A stretch of 64,000 bases of DNA from Acidobacteriota bacterium (GTDB lineage Bacteria > Acidobacteriota > Terriglobia > Bryobacterales > Bryobacteraceae), in contig JAFDVS010000061.1 in assembly GCA_018268935.1 (NCBI GenBank), forward strand, positions 86,900 through 150,899, given 5' to 3'. Positions 8,763 to 17,059 of this stretch are shown here, in pieces. Each line of letters opens with the position of its first letter. The first letter of the stretch is position 1. A program made the position numbers and the translations under genes. The notes below the pieces were generated by a model, which worked only from the letters and a program-made list of their open reading frames with translations, did not search any database and was not told the DNA's origin.

Positions 8763-10898
8763 ATGCGTTTCGAGATCGCTGCGTGTATCGGCCTTTGTGC
8801 CCTGGCGTTGCCAGGCGTGGCACAAACTGGGAGGCGCTCTCCCACAGAATCGAGCTACCGAATGGCTACAACAGACATCTATTGGAAGTGGACCGGACCC
8901 TATGGCGGTGTACCGCCCTTCGACAAAGTGAAGATCCCCGGACTCCGCTCCGCCCTCGATAGCGGCATTGCTCAGGCTCTGGCCAATGTCGACGCCATCG
9001 CCACGCAGACCGCACCGGCGACGTTCGAGAACACCATCGCCGCCCTGGAGCGCGCCGACGAGGCCCTCGAGAACACAGAGTCCATCTACGGTGTCTGGCG
9101 CTCCAATATGTCTTCTGACGAGTTCCGCCCTGTGCAGGCAGAGATGGAGCCGAAGCTCGCCGCCTATCGCGACAAGCTTCTGCAAAACGGCCCGCTCTTC
9201 CGCCGTATCGAGACGGTCTATCAAAACGCCGCCAAGCTCAACCCCGAACAGCAGCGCCTCACCTGGGACATCTACACCAACTTCGTCCGCGCCGGAGCCA
9301 AGCTCACCGACGAGAAGAAGAAGCGCATCGCCGAGATCAACCAGCGGCTGGCGGCACTCTACAACAAGTTCAGCAACAACCTGCTCCACGATGAAGAGAA
9401 CTACGTCCTCTATCTGAAGAAGGAGCAACTTGGCGGGCTGGCGCCTTCCTTCGTTGCCTCCGCCGTGGCCGCAGCCAAACAGCGCGGCCACGATGGCGAG
9501 TACGCCATTCTCAACACGCGCTCCTCCGTCGAGCCTTTCCTCACGGACTCCACCGAGCGAGCTCTTCGTGAGAAGGTCTGGCGCACCTTCTACAGCCGTG
9601 GCGACAACGGCGACGAGTACGACAACAACGCCGTCATCACCGAGATCCTCAAGCTGCGTGCCGAGCGCACCACATTGCAGGGTTACAAGACCTTCGCCGA
9701 TCGGGCCATCGAGAAGCAGGTGGCCAAGACGCCCGCCGCCGCGATGGACCTGATGATGAAGCTCTGGCCCGCGGCCATCGCCCGCGTGAAGGAAGAGGTG
9801 GCCGACATGCAGGCCATCGCCGACCGCGAAGGCGCCAGGATCAAGATCGCTCCCTGGGACTACCGCTTCTACGCCGAGAAGGTCCGCAAGGCCAAGTACG
9901 ACCTCGACTCGAGCGAGGTCATGCAGTATCTCCAACTGGAGAAGCTTCGTGAAGGCATGATGTGGGCCGCGGGCAAGGCCTACGGCTTCGAGTTCGTTCC
10001 GCTCACCAACATCCCCGTCTTCCACGAAGACGTGCGCGTGTGGGAAGTGAAGCGCGGCGGCAAGCATGTCGGCGTTTGGTACTTCGATCCCTATGCCCGC
10101 AAGGGCAAGCGTTCCGGCGCCTGGATGACGGCCTATCGCAAGCAGAGCCGCATGGACGGCGAGGTGACCACTCTCGTCTCCAACAACTCGAACTTCGTCA
10201 AGGGCGCGCCGGGTGAGCCCGTGCTCATCTCCTGGACGGATGCCGAGACCATGTTCCACGAGTTCGGCCATGCGATCCATGGCCTCAGCTCCAACGTGAC
10301 GTATCCCACGCTATCGGGCACTTCCGTGGCCCGCGACTACGTCGAGTTCCCCTCGCAGATCAACGAGTACTTCCTTTCCGCGCCCGAGGTGCTGAACCGC
10401 TTTGCGGTGCACTACAAGACGGGCAAGCCGATGCCCGCGGAGCTGCTCAAGAAGATCAAGAACGCCGACAAGTTCAACCAGGGCTTCGCCACCACGGAGT
10501 TCCTGGCCAGTGCGCTGGTGGACATGAAGGTGCACACCATCGCCAACCCCGATGGCATCGATCCGGACAAGTTCGAGCGTGAGACGCTGGCTGCTCTGAA
10601 CATGCCCGATGAGCTGCCCATGCGTCATCGCATGCCGCAGTTTGCCCACATCTTCTCGGGCGAAGGATACGCCGCAGGCTACTACTCGTATTTGTGGGCC
10701 GATGCGCTCACCGCCGATGCCTGGGAAGCGTTCCAGGAAGGCAAAGGCGCCTTCGATCAGAAGGTGGCCATGAGCTTCTATGACAACGTGCTCAGCAAGG
10801 GCAACACGATCGACCCGGCCATCGGATATCGTAAGTTCCGCGGCCGCGACGTGGACACCAATGCCCTCATGCGCGACCGCGGCTTTCCCGTGAAGTGA
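8763..10898 (+). CDS. M3 family zinc metallopeptidase (peptidyl-dipeptidase Dcp-like)
   Basis: A 711-residue protein, the usual length for M3 dipeptidyl carboxypeptidases. Start chosen at the ATG at 8763 because AAGGAG lies 8 nt upstream and a signal peptide (MRFEIAACIGLCALALPG) follows; a longer upstream reading lies over the propeller gene. The zinc site HEFGH is at about H499-E500-H503, within ETMFHEFGHAIHG, and the C-terminal block FAHIFSGEGYAAGYYSYLWAD is typical of the family. It removes dipeptides from peptide C-termini; the signal peptide suggests a periplasmic enzyme. It ends one base before the stop of the convergent TonB receptor. Confidence 0.94.
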   Translation: MRFEIAACIGLCALALPGVAQTGRRSPTESSYRMATTDIYWKWTGPYGGVPPFDKVKIPGLRSALDSGIAQALANVDAIATQTAPATFENTIAALERADEALENTESIYGVWRSNMSSDEFRPVQAEMEPKLAAYRDKLLQNGPLFRRIETVYQNAAKLNPEQQRLTWDIYTNFVRAGAKLTDEKKKRIAEINQRLAALYNKFSNNLLHDEENYVLYLKKEQLGGLAPSFVASAVAAAKQRGHDGEYAILNTRSSVEPFLTDSTERALREKVWRTFYSRGDNGDEYDNNAVITEILKLRAERTTLQGYKTFADRAIEKQVAKTPAAAMDLMMKLWPAAIARVKEEVADMQAIADREGARIKIAPWDYRFYAEKVRKAKYDLDSSEVMQYLQLEKLREGMMWAAGKAYGFEFVPLTNIPVFHEDVRVWEVKRGGKHVGVWYFDPYARKGKRSGAWMTAYRKQSRMDGEVTTLVSNNSNFVKGAPGEPVLISWTDAETMFHEFGHAIHGLSSNVTYPTLSGTSVARDYVEFPSQINEYFLSAPEVLNRFAVHYKTGKPMPAELLKKIKNADKFNQGFATTEFLASALVDMKVHTIANPDGIDPDKFERETLAALNMPDELPMRHRMPQFAHIFSGEGYAAGYYSYLWADALTADAWEAFQEGKGAFDQKVAMSFYDNVLSKGNTIDPAIGYRKFRGRDVDTNALMRDRGFPVK

Positions 10899-13800
10899 TC
10901 AGAACTGGAAGCGCATCACGAACAGGATGTGGCTGTTCGAGGTGCCCACATCGGAGAACGAGCCGCGCGTACCGAAGCCCGTGCCGAAGGCCAGCGGGTT
11001 GTTGGCGTTGAAGGTCGAGCTCGGATTGCTGTAGTTGGGCTGCTTCACCGGGAAGAAGTTGTTGGCGTCGAGCCGCAGTTGAATGCGCGCCCGCTCGGCG
11101 ATGTTCCACCACTTGGCGATCGAGAGCTGGGTCCAGGTGAGGCCCGGCCCTTCGAACGTGTTGCGTCCCAGCGTGCCCGGAGTGAAGGCTGCCGGGTAAG
11201 CGAACGAGCTGAACTTGAGGTACGGGTTCTGCGCCGAGGTGGGGAAGCGGTTCGCTCCGATGTCCCAGTTCTTGACCTGTGCCTCTTCATTGGTGGTGAG
11301 GATGTTCGGGCGTGCCTCGCCGTTGAGGTAGCGGTTCGGGCTGCCTCCGAATCCGACCGTGAACGGCTGCCCCGATTGGAACGTCTGCGTCCAGGTCAGC
11401 TCCCATCCGCCTAGCACATGGTTGAGCAGCGCGCCCTGGTTCATGAACTTGCGCCCACGCCCGAATGGGAGTTCGTAGCTCATCACGCTGACGAAGCGAT
11501 GGCGGATGTCGGTGCTGCTGCGGCCCTTCTCCAAGCGCCTGTTATAGAAGGTGACGCCGTTGTCGCCCGAGTCGGCTTCCGTCTCGTTGAGGGTCTTCGC
11601 ATAGGTGTAGAAGGCATTGAAGCTCAGCCCGCCTGAGTAGCGCTTCTCCACACGAATGGTCCCGCCGTGATAGGTGTTGTGGCCGTAGTTCGAGAAGTGG
11701 CTGATGCCTCCGAACTGGCGGTAGGGTTTGTAGTTCTGCGATGCGGTGAAGATCTGGTTGAGGACGTTGAGGTCGCGCGAGATGTCGAGCGGGATGACGT
11801 TCATGTCCCAGCTATTGATCAGGCCCACGCCGCTCTGCCCCTGATACTGCATGTCGAGAACGAAGTTCTGGGCGAAGCCCCACTGCACGCCTGCCGACCA
11901 GCTCTGCACATAGGGCATGCGCATGTTCGGATCCCACCAGTTGGCGCCGCGCCCGGCGAAGTTGTTCCCGATGAACGGTACCGAGCCATCGGCCTGCCGG
12001 TCGTATTGGAACGAGGGCGGGCCTTGCGACAGGCGGAAGGCATGCCGTGGATCGCCTACCGGCGATTGCACGGTGGCGTTGGCCAGATACTCCTGGAAGA
12101 GGATGTTGGTTCCCGTGGCGAAGATGTCCTGATGGACGATGCCATAGGATCCGCGGAAGACCATGCTCGGATGGAAGTTCCAGGCCAGTCCGATGCGCGG
12201 AGCGAAGTTGTTCAGGTCGCGCTTGGCGAGCGCTCCCTTGGGATGCGTGATCGCTCCCATCAGTCCGCTGATGGGGTCTTTGACGTTAGGGTCGAACTGC
12301 GACTGCTGCCCGTACTTGGTGCCGAACGGCGACTCATACGACCAGCGCACGCCGAGGTTCAGGGTGAGGTTGCGCACCGGCTTGTAGTCGGTCTGCGCGT
12401 ACCACTGATGCGACCACCAGCGCGGCAGCCATGAGGCGAACTCCTGTGTGTAGACCGCGCTGCCCACCGTGCCCAGCAGGAAGTTGGCGAAACCGATGCC
12501 GGTGTTCGGAGTGAACGGCTGGTTGGTGCCGGTGAAGTTGTAGGTGCCTCCGGGAAGCGATCCGGCGGTGCCGTTGTAGCGTGTGCGGATCAGCTCATAG
12601 CCGAACTTGAAGGTGTGCTTGCCGGCGATCTTGGTGAGGTTGTCCTGGAAGGTGAAGTCCTCACCGACGTTCTGGAAGCTGGGCAGGCCGGCGAAGCCGT
12701 AGCCGATGTTGAAGTAGGGGAACGTTGCGCCGGAGACGTTGGGGATGCCGAGCTGTTTGGCCCAATCCTGATCGCGGGTGAGCGCCGTCTCATAGCGTGC
12801 GCGGCGGTTCATGCCGGCGCGGAACTCGTTGTTCATCGACGGCGAAAGGATGAGCATGTCGCTGAACACGATGTTGATGTGATCGACAGGCGCGGGCTGC
12901 GCGTTGGGGTCGATGTCGCGCCAGTTGAACTGAGCCTGATAGTCGCCCTTCCAGGCGCGGTGATGGGCATGCGAGTAGCGTCCGAAGATCTTGTGAGCCG
13001 AGCTGAACTGATGGTCGATCTTAGCGTCCCAGCGGGTGCGGCGGATCTGCTTGATCTGATTCATGACCAGGTTCTCGCTGGGGCCGGAAGCGGTGGCGAA
13101 GCCCGCGCCATTGGGCTTGGTGAAGGGATCGCGGCCGAGGAAGTTGACCACCGCGGGATCGAACATGTTGCGCGGGATGATGTTGCCGGGGAAGGGATCG
13201 CGCAGCCAGTTGGCGCCTTCCTGCCGTGTGGTGAAGGGATTGTAGATGGGCAGGGGGCGCGGCGAAGTCTGGCCGCCGAAGGAGAAGTCTCCGTTGAGCA
13301 TGGCTTCCGTGGGAACGGTGGTGCGGGCGGAACTGGTGCCTGCGTTCTCATAGTGGCGCTCCCAGCCGGCGAGCCAGAAGGTCTTGTCGCGGCCCTTGTA
13401 GAGCTTGGGCAGGATCATGGGGCCGGTGAAGAGGAATGTGGTCTCGTGATAGGTGAAGGGGTTGGTGCGGGGCAACTGCTCGAGGAAGTTGCGGTGGATC
13501 ATCTGCTTGTTGATGTAGCGGTTCTCGGCCGAGCCATGGAACTGGTTGGTGCCCGACTTGAAGACGATGGACATCAGCCCGCCGGCCGAGTGGCCGAGTT
13601 CCGCAGGTGCGCCAGTGGTGTAGAGCTTCACTTCCTCAAAGGCATCTTGTGTGGTGGAGATCTGTGCGTCGGTGCCGTTGGTAGCGCCGATGCCGGGCTC
13701 TTTGCCGTTGATGCCGTCGACGGTGTAACCCATTGCGCGGGCGCGCTGGCCGAGCACGGTGAAGCCGCCGATGGCGTTGGCGCCGGGCATATAGAAGAGG

Positions 13801-14264
13801 ATGCGGATGGCGCGCTTCTGGCTCACAGGGACCTTCACCAGCAGGTCTCCGTCGAGCACCTGGCCCGAGGTTGCGGTCTCTGTATCGAGCAGTGGCGGTG
13901 CGCCCGTGACTTGGACGCTTTCGGTGACCGCGCCCACTTCGAGGGCGATGTCGAGGCGCGGCATCTCGCCGGTCCGCAGGACGATGCCTTCGCGCTGGTG
14001 CTTCTTGAAGCCCGCTGCTTCGGCGGTGAGGCGGTAGGTGCCGGGTGCGAGATACGGCACGTAGTAAGCACCTTCGTTGTTGGTGACGGCTTCGGAAACG
14101 AAGGAGGTGTTCTGGTTGACGACGGTGACTTTGGCGGCTACGACGATGGCGCCAGTGGAGTCGGAGATGGTTCCCACGAGAGTAGCTGTGCCGGCGGTTT
14201 GGGCCGGAAGCAGACTCATCGAGCCGAGAGCGAGGGCGAACAAACGGAGTCCCCTATTCAGCAT
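10899..14264 (-). CDS. TonB-dependent receptor, Oar-like, with N-terminal carboxypeptidase-like domain
   Basis: A 1121-residue outer-membrane protein. A signal peptide is followed by a carboxypeptidase-regulatory-like Ig domain (GTATLVGTISDSTGAIVVAAKVTV), then a plug domain (residues about 125-240, with GYTVDGINGKEPG) and a long beta-barrel ending in a terminal Phe (FVMRFQF), the usual signal for outer-membrane insertion. I use the ATG at 14264, which has AGGAG about 6 nt upstream; a TTG one codon earlier is less likely. Such receptors are abundant in acidobacteria and import or bind unknown ligands, often oligosaccharides. No TonB or ExbBD gene is nearby. Confidence 0.92.
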   Translation of the reverse strand: MLNRGLRLFALALGSMSLLPAQTAGTATLVGTISDSTGAIVVAAKVTVVNQNTSFVSEAVTNNEGAYYVPYLAPGTYRLTAEAAGFKKHQREGIVLRTGEMPRLDIALEVGAVTESVQVTGAPPLLDTETATSGQVLDGDLLVKVPVSQKRAIRILFYMPGANAIGGFTVLGQRARAMGYTVDGINGKEPGIGATNGTDAQISTTQDAFEEVKLYTTGAPAELGHSAGGLMSIVFKSGTNQFHGSAENRYINKQMIHRNFLEQLPRTNPFTYHETTFLFTGPMILPKLYKGRDKTFWLAGWERHYENAGTSSARTTVPTEAMLNGDFSFGGQTSPRPLPIYNPFTTRQEGANWLRDPFPGNIIPRNMFDPAVVNFLGRDPFTKPNGAGFATASGPSENLVMNQIKQIRRTRWDAKIDHQFSSAHKIFGRYSHAHHRAWKGDYQAQFNWRDIDPNAQPAPVDHINIVFSDMLILSPSMNNEFRAGMNRRARYETALTRDQDWAKQLGIPNVSGATFPYFNIGYGFAGLPSFQNVGEDFTFQDNLTKIAGKHTFKFGYELIRTRYNGTAGSLPGGTYNFTGTNQPFTPNTGIGFANFLLGTVGSAVYTQEFASWLPRWWSHQWYAQTDYKPVRNLTLNLGVRWSYESPFGTKYGQQSQFDPNVKDPISGLMGAITHPKGALAKRDLNNFAPRIGLAWNFHPSMVFRGSYGIVHQDIFATGTNILFQEYLANATVQSPVGDPRHAFRLSQGPPSFQYDRQADGSVPFIGNNFAGRGANWWDPNMRMPYVQSWSAGVQWGFAQNFVLDMQYQGQSGVGLINSWDMNVIPLDISRDLNVLNQIFTASQNYKPYRQFGGISHFSNYGHNTYHGGTIRVEKRYSGGLSFNAFYTYAKTLNETEADSGDNGVTFYNRRLEKGRSSTDIRHRFVSVMSYELPFGRGRKFMNQGALLNHVLGGWELTWTQTFQSGQPFTVGFGGSPNRYLNGEARPNILTTNEEAQVKNWDIGANRFPTSAQNPYLKFSSFAYPAAFTPGTLGRNTFEGPGLTWTQLSIAKWWNIAERARIQLRLDANNFFPVKQPNYSNPSSTFNANNPLAFGTGFGTRGSFSDVGTSNSHILFVMRFQF

Positions 14265-14361
14265 CAATAGCTCCTAAAAGGAAATGAGGGTAGAACATCA
14301 CACCGCGAGGCTCGGTGTCAAGGGTACATCCAAGGTTGCGGCTGCATGCGTAGTGTTCCAT

Positions 14362-15699
14362 ATGAAGCAGGCAATTGTGTTGGGTGGCAGCATGGCGGGG
14401 CTGGTGACGGCCGGCGTGCTGGCGAAGCACTACGGACGAGTCACGGTGGTGGAGCAGGACGTGCTGCCGGAAAGTGTGGAACAGCGGCGCGGGGCGCCGC
14501 AAGGCAGGCACGCGCACGGGTTGCTGGCGGGCGGAGGGCGCGCGTTGGAAGAGCTGTTTCCGGGCCTTTCCGATGAGTTGCGGCGCGATGGCGCGGTACC
14601 GGCCGATGTTGCCCGCGACCTGCGCTGGTTTCATGAAGGTGGCTGCCTGGCACGGTTCCGGAGCGGGCTTGACGGGTTCCTGCTGAGCCGGCCGCTGATC
14701 GAGACGGCGGTGCGGCGGAGGGTGAAGGCGTTGCCCAATGTGCGATTCCTGGAAGGGCAGCGGGTTGATGGATTGATGGCAACGGCAAATCGTTCGCGAG
14801 TGGTGGGTGTGAGGATCGGCGGCGAGGAACTGAGCGCAGACCTGGTGGTGGACACGACGGGCCGCGGATCGCAGACCCCGCAGTGGCTGGAGATGATGGG
14901 CTACCGGAAGCCGGTGGAAGAGCGCGTGGAAGTGGCGCTGGCCTATACCACGCGGCTGTTCCGGTGGCGGCCGGAGCACTTGAACGGGGATGGCGCGGCG
15001 GTGATCCCATCGACTCCCGAGGGCAAGGTTGGCGGAGTGATGCTGCGGCAGGAGGGCGAACGCTGGATCGTGACGTTGATCGGGCACTTCGGCCATCAGG
15101 CGCCGGAGGATCTGGCGGGCTTCATCGAGTATGCGCGGCATCTGCCGGCACCCTATATCTACGAGGTGATTCGTCATGCCGAACCGATCGGCGAGGCGTG
15201 TTCGGCGCGCTTCCCGGCGAGTGTGCGGCGGCGCTATGAGCGGCTGGACCGGTTCCCCGAGGGCTACCTGGTGATGGGCGATGCTATCTGCAGCTTCAAT
15301 CCGAAGTATGGACAGGGGATGACGGTGACGGCGCTGGAAGGCAAGGCGCTGGATGAGTGTCTGGCGGAGGGCGGCGAGAGGTTGGCGCAACGCTTCCACC
15401 GGCGCGCCGCGGAAGTGGTGGATATCCCGTGGGCGATCGCCGTAGGCAATGATCTGCGCATGAAGGAGACGGTTGGGCCACGCTCGTTGGGCGTACGGTT
15501 CATCAATTGGTACATGGCGCAGTTGCATAAGGCGGCCCATGAGGACGCAGTGTTGTCGATGGCATTCCATCAGGTGGCGAACTTGCTGGCGCCTCCGCAG
15601 AGCGTGATGGCGCCGGGGATTGCGTGGCGAGTGGCGCGCCACGCGTTGTTCCCGCGACAACGGCGGGAGCCGGCTAAGCTTTCAGAAGCCAGTCTGTGA
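14362..15699 (+). CDS. FAD-dependent monooxygenase/oxidoreductase
   Basis: A 445-residue flavoprotein. The N-terminus carries a Rossmann FAD site VLGGSMAGLVTAGVLAKHYG with an acidic residue after the second strand (VVEQD). A second FAD-contact motif, YLVMGDAICSFNPKYGQGM, is near residue 310. These are the features of the aromatic-ring hydroxylase / geranylgeranyl-reductase superfamily. The start at 14362 places the first strand immediately after Met; an upstream ATG at 14284 would add a 26-residue tail with no family match. The last 26 nt overlap the convergent DUF1501 gene. Substrate unknown. Confidence 0.85.
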   Translation: MKQAIVLGGSMAGLVTAGVLAKHYGRVTVVEQDVLPESVEQRRGAPQGRHAHGLLAGGGRALEELFPGLSDELRRDGAVPADVARDLRWFHEGGCLARFRSGLDGFLLSRPLIETAVRRRVKALPNVRFLEGQRVDGLMATANRSRVVGVRIGGEELSADLVVDTTGRGSQTPQWLEMMGYRKPVEERVEVALAYTTRLFRWRPEHLNGDGAAVIPSTPEGKVGGVMLRQEGERWIVTLIGHFGHQAPEDLAGFIEYARHLPAPYIYEVIRHAEPIGEACSARFPASVRRRYERLDRFPEGYLVMGDAICSFNPKYGQGMTVTALEGKALDECLAEGGERLAQRFHRRAAEVVDIPWAIAVGNDLRMKETVGPRSLGVRFINWYMAQLHKAAHEDAVLSMAFHQVANLLAPPQSVMAPGIAWRVARHALFPRQRREPAKLSEASL

Positions 15700-17056
15700 A
15701 CTCGTTCTCGCCGTGCACGTCGGTGAGCCGTTGATCGCGGCTTTGGTAACGCCAGGTCAGCTTCAGGTGGTCGATGCCAATCAGGCGGAGGATGGTGGCG
15801 TTGACATCGTGGATGGTCTTCGGCTGCTCGACGGCGCGGAGGCCGAACTCGTCGGTTGCGCCGAGTGCTTTCCCACCGTGGATGCCGGCTCCGGCCATCC
15901 ACATACTGAATCCATAGGGATGATGGTCGCGGCCGTTCTTGCCTTCGGCAAGCGGGGTGCGCCCGAACTCGCTGTTCCAGACTACGAGCGTGGAATCGAG
16001 CAGGCCGCGTGCTTGCAGGTCCGTGAGTAGAGCGCCGATCGGCTGGTCGGACTTCTTCGACATCTTGTTGTGAGAGCCGAGTAAGTCGTTGTGGGCGTCG
16101 TCCCAATCATCGCCGAGGTTGGTGCCGAAGAAGAGCTGGACGAAGCGAACGCCGCGTTCGACGAGGCGGCGGGCAAGGAGGCACTTGCGGCCGAAGTCGG
16201 CGGTGAGTGGCTCATCGATGCCATAGAGCTTGCGGGTGGCTTCAGACTCGGAGGTGAGGTCGACTGCGCCGGGAGCTTCGGCCTGCATGCGGTAGGCAAG
16301 CTCGTAGCTCTTGATGCGGGCGTCGAGGGTGGAGTCCTCTTCGCGCGAGGCGAAGTGACGGCGGTTGAGATCGTTGACGAAGCCGATGGTTTCCTTCTGC
16401 GCTTCGGGGTTGACGCCATCGGGCGTGGCGAGGTTGAGGACGGGGCTCTTGCCGGCGCGGAAGACGGTGCCCTGGAATGTGGCGGGGAGATAGCCCGCGC
16501 CGTATGCGCCCGCGCCGGACTTCATGGCGCCATCCGACATGACCACGAACGAAGGCAGGTTCTTGTTCTCACTGCCGAGTCCATAGGAGACCCACGAACC
16601 CACTGAGGGACGGCCGGGGAACTGCGATCCGGTGCAGCGGAGGAACATGGCCGGGGCGTGATCGAAGGCGTCGCCGAAGCAGGAGCGGACGACGGCGATG
16701 CGATCGGCGTGCTTGGAGATGTGGGGGAAGAGGGTGGAGATCTCGAGGCCCGATTGGCCTTGGCGCTGGAAGGGCCAGGGGGAGCCGCGCATGATGGCTT
16801 TGCGGAAGTCGATGCGGGATGTCTTGAGGCCTTCGGCGAAGCTGGCGGGGACCGTTTCGCCGGAGAGACGGGCGAGGGTGGGCTTGGGGTCAAAGGTGTC
16901 GACGTGGCTGACGCCGCCGTGGTTGAAGATGTAGATGACGTTCTTCGCTTTGCCCATGGGGTGCTGTGCGCCTTGCAGCATGGAGGCGAGGGCGATGCCG
17001 GCGAAGCCTTTTCCGGCTTGGAAGATGAGGTTGCGGCGGGTGAGCATGTCGTTCAT
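15674..17056 (-). CDS. DUF1501 family protein (second copy)
   Basis: A 460-residue homologue of the protein at 5931-7388. The N-terminus (TRRNLIFQAGKGFAG) is a twin-arginine-like signal, and the DUF1501 blocks are present: VIYIFNHGGVSHVDTFDPKP near residue 40, ARRLVERGVRFVQLFFG near 295 and WNSEFGRTP near 365. It starts 3 nt after the stop of the DUF1549 gene, with GGAG 7 nt before the ATG inside the end of that gene, so the two are translated together. Its 3' end overlaps the convergent FAD oxidoreductase by 26 nt. Function unknown, presumed exported partner of the cytochrome-like protein. Confidence 0.9.
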   Translation of the reverse strand: MNDMLTRRNLIFQAGKGFAGIALASMLQGAQHPMGKAKNVIYIFNHGGVSHVDTFDPKPTLARLSGETVPASFAEGLKTSRIDFRKAIMRGSPWPFQRQGQSGLEISTLFPHISKHADRIAVVRSCFGDAFDHAPAMFLRCTGSQFPGRPSVGSWVSYGLGSENKNLPSFVVMSDGAMKSGAGAYGAGYLPATFQGTVFRAGKSPVLNLATPDGVNPEAQKETIGFVNDLNRRHFASREEDSTLDARIKSYELAYRMQAEAPGAVDLTSESEATRKLYGIDEPLTADFGRKCLLARRLVERGVRFVQLFFGTNLGDDWDDAHNDLLGSHNKMSKKSDQPIGALLTDLQARGLLDSTLVVWNSEFGRTPLAEGKNGRDHHPYGFSMWMAGAGIHGGKALGATDEFGLRAVEQPKTIHDVNATILRLIGIDHLKLTWRYQSRDQRLTDVHGENEFTDWLLKA

Positions 17057-17059
17057 CGG

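Noticed and set aside
12615..14270. 551-codon plus-strand reading opposite the TonB receptor
   Set aside because: Antisense shadow of a well-supported gene in GC-rich DNA; no family pattern.
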